A stretch of 12,836 nucleotides of DNA from assembly GCA_003526065.1 (NCBI GenBank), contig DQBD01000140.1:1-12836 (forward strand). The letters are read 5' to 3'. This stretch comes from Gammaproteobacteria bacterium (GTDB lineage Bacteria; Pseudomonadota; Gammaproteobacteria; Immundisolibacterales; Immundisolibacteraceae). The stretch's first letter is position 1. Every line of letters begins with the position of its first letter. The notes below the pieces were generated by a model. The model saw only the letters and a list, made by a program, of their open reading frames with translations. It was not told the DNA's origin and ran no database searches. Position numbers and translations under genes: made by a program. Shown piece after piece: positions 7,950-12,836 of the stretch.

Positions 7950-9287
7950 TCAGGGCGCTGCGTGGCGGTCGGCGGCAGCGATGCGCTCGCCCCAGTCGGC
8001 GGCGCGATCGACGATGGCGTCGACATCCAGTGTGGTCAGACGCCGCGCCTGGAGCAACGGCCGCCCGGCCACCCACACGTCGGTGACTGCCTGGCGGCCG
8101 GCGGCGTAGATGAGCTGCGAGATCGGGTCGTGCACGGGCTGGCAATGCGGCGCCGACAGGTCGAGCGCCACCAGATCGGCCGCCTTGCCCGGCTCCAGCG
8201 AGCCGATTTCCTCATCCAGACCCAGCGCCCGGGCACCGCCCAGGGTGGCCATGTGCAACAGCGCCGGTGCCGGCACGGCGGCGGCATCGCCGGCGGCCAG
8301 CTTGGCCAGAAGACCGGCCGACTTGAGCTCCCCCAGCAGGTCGAGATCGTTGTTGCTGGCGGCGCCGTCGGTGCCGATGGCCACGTTCACTCCGGCCGCC
8401 AGCAGGGCCGGCAGCGGACAGGTGCCGGACGCCAGCTTCATGTTCGACTCCGGGCAATGGACCACGCTGGCGCCGGCCGTACCCAGGCTGGCCATCTCGC
8501 CGCCCAGCAGCTGCGTGGCATGCACGCCGATCAGCCGCGGCGACAGCAGCCCCAGACCCGCCAGCCGCTCCAGCGGACGCACGCCAAAGCGCGCCTCGCT
8601 CTCGGCCACCTCGTGAGCGGTCTCGTGCAGGTGGATGTGCAGCGGCAGGTCGAGTTCATCCGCCAATGTGGCCAGCTGGCGCAGCGGCGCGTCGCTGACC
8701 GTGTAGGGCGCGTGTGGCGCAAAGGCCGTGCGCACGAGCGGATGGTCGCGCCAGGCGTCGTGCAGGGCCAGGCCACGGCGCAGGTAATCGTCGGCGTCGC
8801 TGGCGTAGGCGCTCGGGAAATCGATGGCGATCAGGCCGATCACCGCCCGCTGTCCGGCGCTGGCCGCCACCTGCGCCGTCTCCTCGCCGAAGAAGTACAT
8901 GTCCGAGAAACAGGTGATGCCGGCCTGCAGCATCTCCGCCACCGCCAGCGCGCTGCCGTCACGCACGAACTGCGGCCCGACGAAGCGCTGCTCCGCCGGC
9001 CAGATGTGCTGCTGCAGCCACGGCATCAGCGGCAGGTCGTCGGCCAGGCCGCGCAGCAGCGTCATCGCGGCGTGGGTATGGGCGTTGACCAGACCCGGGA
9101 TCAGCGCGTGCCCCGGCCGCTCGATCTGCGTCAGGTCGGGGAAGGCCTCACGCGCCTGGTCACTGGGCAGCACGGCGGTGATACGGCCGCCGTGCACGAC
9201 CACCGCATGGTGCTCCAGGACACAGTCGGCCGGCTGCACGGGGATCACCCAGCGAGCGTGAATCACGAAGCATGCTGTGTCGGTCAT
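7950..9287 (-). CDS. mtaD: Amidohydrolase, 5-methylthioadenosine/S-adenosylhomocysteine deaminase type
   Basis: 445-residue TRZ/ATZ-family amidohydrolase. The metal-site residues are all visible: NAHTH (H70, H72), HIHLHET (H217, H219, H221, E222), GVHATQL (H256) and GTDGAASNND (D307, followed by S311, N312, N313 and D314). HCPESNMKLASG (277-288) and the tail SLEPGKAADLVALDL are characteristic of the MTA/SAH deaminase group, which deaminates methylthioadenosine, S-adenosylhomocysteine or adenosine in nucleoside salvage. Related guanine or hydroxydechloroatrazine-type hydrolases share most motifs, so the substrate is probable, not certain. ATG is at 9285-9287 with a weak ribosome binding site. 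It is the first gene of a unit with nagZ and diverges from the leuA leader region. Confidence 0.87.
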   Translation of the reverse strand: MTDTACFVIHARWVIPVQPADCVLEHHAVVVHGGRITAVLPSDQAREAFPDLTQIERPGHALIPGLVNAHTHAAMTLLRGLADDLPLMPWLQQHIWPAEQRFVGPQFVRDGSALAVAEMLQAGITCFSDMYFFGEETAQVAASAGQRAVIGLIAIDFPSAYASDADDYLRRGLALHDAWRDHPLVRTAFAPHAPYTVSDAPLRQLATLADELDLPLHIHLHETAHEVAESEARFGVRPLERLAGLGLLSPRLIGVHATQLLGGEMASLGTAGASVVHCPESNMKLASGTCPLPALLAAGVNVAIGTDGAASNNDLDLLGELKSAGLLAKLAAGDAAAVPAPALLHMATLGGARALGLDEEIGSLEPGKAADLVALDLSAPHCQPVHDPISQLIYAAGRQAVTDVWVAGRPLLQARRLTTLDVDAIVDRAADWGERIAAADRHAAP

Positions 9288-9315
9288 CCGGCGGTCCGCC
9301 AGGGCTGGGGCTGCA

Positions 9316-9345
9316 TTGCAGGCTGAAAAATCGGGGTGCTATAGT
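9316..9345 (+). promoter_or_regulatory. Sigma-70-type promoter of the leuA leader transcript
   Basis: TTGCAG (9316-9321) and TATAGT (9340-9345) are separated by 18 bp, matching the sigma-70 consensus at 4 and 5 positions. The predicted transcript start near 9352 lies about 22 nt before the leader-peptide ATG at 9374. The CTATAG core is palindromic, and TTGCAA at 9363-9368 is a possible -35 for an opposing promoter with a long 19-bp spacer, so mtaD may be read from an overlapping site; that part is weak. Confidence 0.6.
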
Positions 9346-9373
9346 GCCCAGCATTCACGCAATTGCAACCGAC

Positions 9374-9502
9374 ATGCGCCACGACCGCCAGCCAATCACC
9401 GCCTTGCCTGCCCGCGCCGCGCGCGGCACGCGGCTGTGCGCGTCCGTCTCCCTGCCCCGCCGGCCGCTCGGCCTGCTGCTACTGACGCTGCGACTGCCGT
9501 AA
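9374..9502 (+). CDS. leuL: leuA leader peptide (leucine-rich, attenuation)
   Basis: 42-codon open reading frame inside the 330-bp gap before leuA. Its end reads RRPLGLLLLTLRLP then stop: seven Leu codons within 13 codons (ctc, ctg, ctg, cta, ctg, ctg, ctg), including four in a row. That is the hallmark of a leucine-operon leader peptide, in which ribosome stalling on scarce charged leucyl-tRNA controls RNA folding (as in enterobacterial leuL). The placement fits: about 22 nt after the predicted transcript start and 115 nt before leuA. The rest is Arg- and Ala-rich without recognisable domains. No clear ribosome binding site precedes the ATG, so a shorter version with an internal start is possible. 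It is longer than the E. coli peptide (28 residues). Confidence 0.72.
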   Translation: MRHDRQPITALPARAARGTRLCASVSLPRRPLGLLLLTLRLP

Positions 9503-9593
9503 GGCAGACATACGCACGCATGCCCTGGCGAGGGCCCCAAAACGCCAATCCAACACCTTACCCAAGCCGCGCGGCCCACCGCCGTGCGGCCGC
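9494..9593 (+). promoter_or_regulatory. Probable leuA attenuator hairpin region
   Basis: Three hairpins follow the Leu codons. CTGCC-GTAA-GGCAG (9494-9507) holds the leader stop codon TAA in its loop. GCCCT-GGCG-AGGGC spans 9522-9535. GCGGCCCAC-CGCC-GTG-C-GGCCGC (9571-9593) has 9 bp with one bulged C and ends 12 nt before the leuA ribosome binding site. GGGCC (9532-9536) could instead pair with GGCCC (9573-9577), breaking the second and third hairpins, which is the kind of switch attenuation needs. No U-tract follows, so the off state may not be a classical intrinsic terminator. Confidence 0.5.
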
Positions 9594-9617
9594 CCGTAAC
9601 CGTTTCGGAGACCGGCC

Positions 9618-11156
9618 GTGAGCAAAGACAAACTCATCATTTTCGACACCACCATGCGCGACGGCGAGCAGAGCCCCGGCGCCGCCATGAGCCGCGAGGA
9701 GAAGCTGCGCATCGCCAAGGCGCTGGAGCGGCTCAAGGTGGACGTGATCGAGGCCGGCTTTCCGGCGTCGAGCCCCGGCGACTTCGCGGCCGTCAAAGGG
9801 GTGGCCGAGATCGTCAAGGAATCGCGCGTGTGTGCGCTGGCGCGCACCGGCGATGCCGACATCGACCGTGCCGGCGAGGCGCTCAGGCCCGCGGCCGCGT
9901 CGCGCATCCATACCTTCATCGCGACCTCGCCGCTGCACATGGAGAAGAAGCTGCGCATGACGCCCGACCAGGTGGTCGAGGCCGCCGTGCGGGCGGTCAA
10001 GCGGGCGCGGCAGTACACCGACGACGTCGAGTTCTCGGCCGAGGACGCCGGACGCTCGGAAATGGACTTCCTGTGCCGCATCTTCGAGGCGGTGATCGAC
10101 GCCGGCGCCACCACCATCAATGTGCCGGACACGGTCGGCTACAACCTGCCGCAGGCGTTCGGCGAGAAGTTCCGCCACCTGATCGAGAACATCCCCAACT
10201 CGGACAAGGCCGTGTTCTCGGCCCACTGCCACAACGACCTGGGCCTGGCCGTGGCCAACTCACTGGCCGCCGTGCTGGCCGGCGCCCGGCAGGTGGAGTG
10301 CGCCGTCAACGGCCTTGGCGAGCGCGCCGGCAACGCGGCGCTGGAAGAAGTGGTCATGGCGGTACGCACCCGTCAGGACGTGTTCCCCTGCGACGTCGGC
10401 ATCGACACGCGGCACCTGCTCGCCTGCTCGAAGCTGGTGGCGGCCGTGACCGGTTTCCACGTGCAGCCGAACAAGGCCATCGTCGGTCTGAACGCCTTCG
10501 CCCACGAGTCCGGCATCCACCAGGACGGCGTGCTCAAGAGCCGTGAGACCTACGAGATCATGCGCGCGCAGGACGTCGGCTGGCAGGACAACCGCCTCAC
10601 GCTGGGCAAGCTGTCCGGACGCAACGCCTTCAAGCAGCGCATGGCGACGCTCGGCTTCGAGTTCGCCACCCAGGAGGAGCTGACCGAGGCCTTCCGTCGT
10701 TTCAAGGAGCTGGCCGACAAGAAGCGCGACATCTACGACGAGGACCTCATGGCCCTGGTCACCGACATGGACCTGACCCAGGCCAACGAGCGCATCCGTC
10801 TGGTCGACATGAAGGCCACCGCCGAAATGGGCGAGACGCCGCAGGCCACGGTGACACTGACCATCGACGGCACCGAACGCACCGCCAGCGCCGACGGCGA
10901 CGGCTCGGTGGATGCCACCTTCAAGGCCATCGAGGCGATCGTGAATTCCGGAGCGCAGCTGCAGCTTTACTCGGTGCAGAGCATCACCGGCGGCACCGAC
11001 GCCCAGGGCGAGGTCAGCGTGCGCCTGGCGCGCGACGGCATGGCGGTCAACGGCCAGGGCGCCGACACCGACATCGTGATCGCCTCGGCCAAGGCCTACG
11101 TCAACTGTCTGAACCTGGTGCTCGCCGCGCGCGAGCGTGCCGCCGCCGGGGTCTAG
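9618..11156 (+). CDS. leuA: 2-isopropylmalate synthase
   Basis: 512-residue LeuA type 1, full length. It condenses acetyl-CoA with 2-oxoisovalerate in the first committed step of leucine synthesis in the cytoplasm. The catalytic TIM barrel begins [13 protein letters not shown] (9-21; R14, D15). It has [14 protein letters not shown] (43-56), [11 protein letters not shown] (168-178), the metal ligands in HCHNDLG (H203, H205) and [10 protein letters not shown] (N239), then [12 protein letters not shown] in the linker region. The C-terminal regulatory domain (about 390-512), with the pattern [20 protein letters not shown], binds leucine for feedback inhibition. Start is GTG at 9618-9620, with CGGAG 7 nt upstream; GTG-AGC-AAA gives [10 protein letters not shown], the expected N-terminus. 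It is probably also controlled by the leucine-rich leader upstream. No leuBCD follow; the gene stands alone, ending before a strong hairpin. Confidence 0.98.
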   Translation: MSKDKLIIFDTTMRDGEQSPGAAMSREEKLRIAKALERLKVDVIEAGFPASSPGDFAAVKGVAEIVKESRVCALARTGDADIDRAGEALRPAAASRIHTFIATSPLHMEKKLRMTPDQVVEAAVRAVKRARQYTDDVEFSAEDAGRSEMDFLCRIFEAVIDAGATTINVPDTVGYNLPQAFGEKFRHLIENIPNSDKAVFSAHCHNDLGLAVANSLAAVLAGARQVECAVNGLGERAGNAALEEVVMAVRTRQDVFPCDVGIDTRHLLACSKLVAAVTGFHVQPNKAIVGLNAFAHESGIHQDGVLKSRETYEIMRAQDVGWQDNRLTLGKLSGRNAFKQRMATLGFEFATQEELTEAFRRFKELADKKRDIYDEDLMALVTDMDLTQANERIRLVDMKATAEMGETPQATVTLTIDGTERTASADGDGSVDATFKAIEAIVNSGAQLQLYSVQSITGGTDAQGEVSVRLARDGMAVNGQGADTDIVIASAKAYVNCLNLVLAARERAAAGV

Positions 11157-11168
11157 AGGCTGGCATCA

Positions 11169-11198
11169 CGGCCATGGCGCACGCATGCGCCATGGCCG
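11169..11198. terminator. Strong hairpin between convergent leuA and epimerase genes
   Basis: Perfect 13-bp inverted repeat CGGCCATGGCGCA (11169-11181) / TGCGCCATGGCCG (11186-11198), loop CGCA, starting 12 bp after the leuA stop. There is no T-run on either side. Its place between two converging genes suggests a shared transcription-ending or 3'-protecting structure for both. Confidence 0.7.
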
Positions 11199-11231
11199 CG
11201 GGGCTTGCTGCGAAGAACCGGCCGCTGCGCG

Positions 11232-11642
11232 TCAGGCGGCGGTCTGTTCGAGTTCCATCAGCACCCCGCCGCAGTCCTTGGGGTGCAGAAAAACCACCGG
11301 CAGACCGTGGGCGCCGATGCGCGGCTCACCCAGCACGCGAATGCCCGCGGCCTTGACCGTGGCGATCGCCGCCGTCAGGTCCGGCACCTCGAAACACAGA
11401 TGGTGCAGGCCGCCGTCGGGGTTCTTCTCAAGGAACTTGGCGATCGGCGACTGGTCGCCGAGCGGTTCGAGCAATTCGAGCTTGGTGTTGCCGGTATCGA
11501 CGAACACCGTGGTCACGCCGTGCTCTGGCAGCGGCACCGGATCGGACACCTGCGCCGGGCCGGCCAGTCCGGCGCGGTAACGTTCAGCCGCGGCGGCCAG
11601 ATCGCGGGTGGCGATGGCGACGTGGTTCAGACGGCCGATCAT
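11232..11642 (-). CDS. mce: Methylmalonyl-CoA epimerase
   Basis: 136-residue glyoxalase/VOC-fold protein, the usual length. It interconverts (S)- and (R)-methylmalonyl-CoA between propionyl-CoA carboxylase and methylmalonyl-CoA mutase. Metal-site residues are seen in order: H7 in LNHVAIATRD, E56 in KLELLEPLG (a Gln/Glu position in the family), H81 in GGLHHLCFEV and E130 in GVLMELEQ. IAKFLEKNPDGGLHH and the end IGAHGLPVVFLHPKDCGG are strongly epimerase-like. The ATG at 11640-11642 overlaps the stop of the biotinyl carrier gene by 4 bp (ATGA), which supports the start and a joint operon with the carboxylase subunits. It is the last gene of that operon within view. Confidence 0.93.
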   Translation of the reverse strand: MIGRLNHVAIATRDLAAAAERYRAGLAGPAQVSDPVPLPEHGVTTVFVDTGNTKLELLEPLGDQSPIAKFLEKNPDGGLHHLCFEVPDLTAAIATVKAAGIRVLGEPRIGAHGLPVVFLHPKDCGGVLMELEQTAA

Positions 11643-12181
11643 GCGCCCGGCTCTTCGCGTTCGAACTCGATCAGCAGCTCGTCGGCATCCACCGTCTGTC
11701 CGGCACCGATCGCCAGCTTCACCACCGTGCCGTCGCGCTCGGCGTACAGCACGTTTTCCATCTTCATCGCCTCGATCACGCACAGCGCCTCGCCGGCCTT
11801 GACCGCCTGCCCGGCTTCCACGAAGACGGCAATGATCTTGCCCGGCATCGGCGAGAACACGAGGTTGGAGGTGTCCGGCACCACTTTCTCGGGCATCAGC
11901 GCGTACAGCTCGTGCTCGCGCGCGCTCAGCGCCCGGGTGCTGACCTGCAGCCCGCGCCGGCTGATGGTCAGCCGCTCGGACCCCGGCTCGACCCGGAAAC
12001 GCACCGGGTAACCGTCGACGGTCAGTTCCTGCAGCGCCTCGCCGGGCCGAAACTGGCCGTGCACGACATGCGTGTGTTCGCCCACGCGAAAACGCGCTGA
12101 GGTCTCGTCCACCTCGATCACGTCGACCCGCACCGGCTGGCCCTGGATCGACACGTAGTAGGCCTTGTCCTGCCCGCTCAT
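11639..12181 (-). CDS. Biotin carboxyl carrier subunit of an acyl-CoA carboxylase (PccA C-terminal half as separate protein)
   Basis: 180-residue protein matching the C-terminal part of propionyl/methylcrotonyl-CoA carboxylase alpha chains. Residues 1-100 resemble the beta-rich linker (BT) region (YYVSIQGQPVRVDVIEVD, then TVDGYPVRFRV). Residues 107-175 are a biotinyl domain with SPMPGKIIAVFVEAGQ and the biotin site EAMKMEN (137-143, Lys140). It carries the carboxyl group from biotin carboxylase to the carboxyltransferase. It lies in the same frame as the biotin carboxylase gene upstream, with one TGA and one codon between them, and has its own ribosome binding site (12189-12195). It therefore looks like a truly separate subunit rather than a broken gene. 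It overlaps the epimerase start by 4 bp. Propionyl-CoA as substrate is inferred from the epimerase next door. Confidence 0.9.
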   Translation of the reverse strand: MSGQDKAYYVSIQGQPVRVDVIEVDETSARFRVGEHTHVVHGQFRPGEALQELTVDGYPVRFRVEPGSERLTISRRGLQVSTRALSAREHELYALMPEKVVPDTSNLVFSPMPGKIIAVFVEAGQAVKAGEALCVIEAMKMENVLYAERDGTVVKLAIGAGQTVDADELLIEFEREEPGA

Positions 12182-12184
12182 GAT

Positions 12185-12836
12185 TCAGCCTCCCCGCCCG
12201 GCGCGCTTGAGAACCTTCCAGGGGCTGTCGGCGTCCCCGGCATGCACATGACGCGCCCGCAGCTCCTGCTGCGCCCGCACATAGGCGGCGATCACGGCGA
12301 ACTGCTCACCGGCGCGCTCGTCGATCACCGGATCCTGGTAGCCGTCCGGGTACTCCTCGGCGATGAAGTTGGTCGAAATGTCGCCCTGCCGGAAACGCGG
12401 ATGCGCCAGCAGGCTGCTCAGGAAGTCGAGATTGGTGGTCACGCCGCGAATGTCGTAGCCGTCCAGGGCGTCGAGCAGGCGCTCGGTGGCCTGCTGGCGA
12501 TCCTCGCCGTAGGCGATCAGCTTGGCGATCATCGGGTCGTAGTACATGGAGATTTCGCCACCCTCGAAGGTGCCGGCGTCCACCCGAATCCCGGTTCCGG
12601 CCGGTTCGCGGTAGTCGGTCACGCGCCCGATGGACGGCAGGAAGCCGCGCCGCGCGTCCTCGGCGTACACCCGCGCCTCGATGGCCCAGCCGTCGAGCGT
12701 GACGTCCTTCTGCTCGAGCGTCAGCGCCTCGCCGGCGGCGACGCGAATCATCTGCTCGACCAGGTCCACGCCGGTGACCAGCTCGGTGACCGGATGCTCC
12801 ACCTGCAGGCGGGGGTTCATCTCCAGAAAATAGAAG
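12185..12836 (-). CDS. Biotin carboxylase subunit of acyl-CoA carboxylase (5' end outside window)
   Basis: C-terminal 216 residues of a biotin carboxylase, cut at its 5' end by the window edge. The visible part begins FYFLEMNPRLQVEHPVTE, the catalytic signature of the ATP-grasp domain (Glu, Asn, Arg and the VEH loop). It continues with the biotin carboxylase C-terminal domain: WAIEARVYAEDARRGFLPS, GEISMYYDPMIAKLIAYG and RGVTTNLDFLSSLLAHPRF. A tail of about 40 residues after that (SPWKVLKRAGRGG at the end) is like propionyl-CoA carboxylase alpha chains rather than short AccC proteins, but the chain stops there instead of running into the biotin domain. It is the first visible gene of a unit with the carrier and the epimerase. 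The ATG of EMNPR at 12818-12820 is internal, not a start. Confidence 0.93.
   Translation of the reverse strand, partial: FYFLEMNPRLQVEHPVTELVTGVDLVEQMIRVAAGEALTLEQKDVTLDGWAIEARVYAEDARRGFLPSIGRVTDYREPAGTGIRVDAGTFEGGEISMYYDPMIAKLIAYGEDRQQATERLLDALDGYDIRGVTTNLDFLSSLLAHPRFRQGDISTNFIAEEYPDGYQDPVIDERAGEQFAVIAAYVRAQQELRARHVHAGDADSPWKVLKRAGRGG
12189..12195 (-). promoter_or_regulatory. Ribosome binding site for the biotinyl carrier gene
   Basis: On the minus strand GGGGAGG lies 7 nt before the ATG at 12179-12181. It sits within the last codons of the biotin carboxylase gene, where it encodes part of the Gly-rich end AGRGG. It fixes the carrier start and argues that the in-frame stop between the two genes is natural. 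Confidence 0.8.

Noticed and set aside
7933..8145. N-terminal extension of NagZ
   Set aside because: It overlaps the deaminase coding region, is Arg-rich, and NagZ homology plus a ribosome binding site place the start at 7932.
9584..10546. Open frame overlapping leuA on the same strand
   Set aside because: Out of frame with leuA and Arg/Gly-rich; a GC artefact.
12182..12187. Pseudogene call for the split carboxylase alpha chain
   Set aside because: The downstream part has its own well-spaced GGGGAGG site and ATG, and both halves are intact domains, so two functional subunits are more likely.

Overview
The window is very GC-rich, coding-dense bacterial DNA. It has short intergenic gaps, overlapping start and stop codons, good Shine-Dalgarno sites, and two outer-membrane proteins with signal peptides (a PagL-type lipid A deacylase and a FadL-type porin). 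It also has peptidoglycan-recycling NagZ and a leucine-rich leader peptide before leuA. Together these point to a Gram-negative proteobacterium, most likely a high-GC gammaproteobacterium. A finer placement cannot be supported from the sequence alone. It reads as chromosomal housekeeping DNA: I see no transposase, phage gene, tRNA, rRNA or CRISPR array.

Layout, left to right. (1) 12-888, minus strand: an acyl-CoA thioesterase and an OsmC-family protein overlapping by 8 bp. (2) 1033-1569, plus: pagL, closed by a clean intrinsic terminator (1585-1612). (3) 1680-2741, plus: a short, divergent acetate/propionate-type kinase. (4) 2821-4832, minus: a two-gene unit with a 4-bp ATGA overlap, made of a proteasome/HslV-like Ntn peptidase followed by a D-2-hydroxyglutarate dehydrogenase-type flavoprotein. 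(5) 4921-6917, plus: an MBL-fold protein with a non-canonical metal motif, a strong hairpin, then a FadL/OmpP1-type channel. (6) 6925-9287, minus: an MTA/SAH-deaminase-type amidohydrolase followed 17 bp later by nagZ. (7) 9316-11156, plus: promoter, leucine-rich leader peptide, hairpins, then leuA with a GTG start. (8) 11232-12836, minus: biotin carboxylase (cut by the window end), a separate biotinyl carrier protein and methylmalonyl-CoA epimerase.

Functionally the window holds parts of propionyl-CoA to methylmalonyl-CoA metabolism (carboxylase subunits plus epimerase, with an acyl kinase elsewhere in the window). It also covers leucine biosynthesis under probable attenuation, nucleoside and cell-wall salvage (deaminase, NagZ), and envelope functions (PagL, FadL). 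The least ordinary items are the proteasome-like peptidase coupled to a flavoprotein dehydrogenase, the leuA leader, the acyl-CoA carboxylase alpha chain split by one in-frame stop with its own ribosome binding site, and the shortened kinase.
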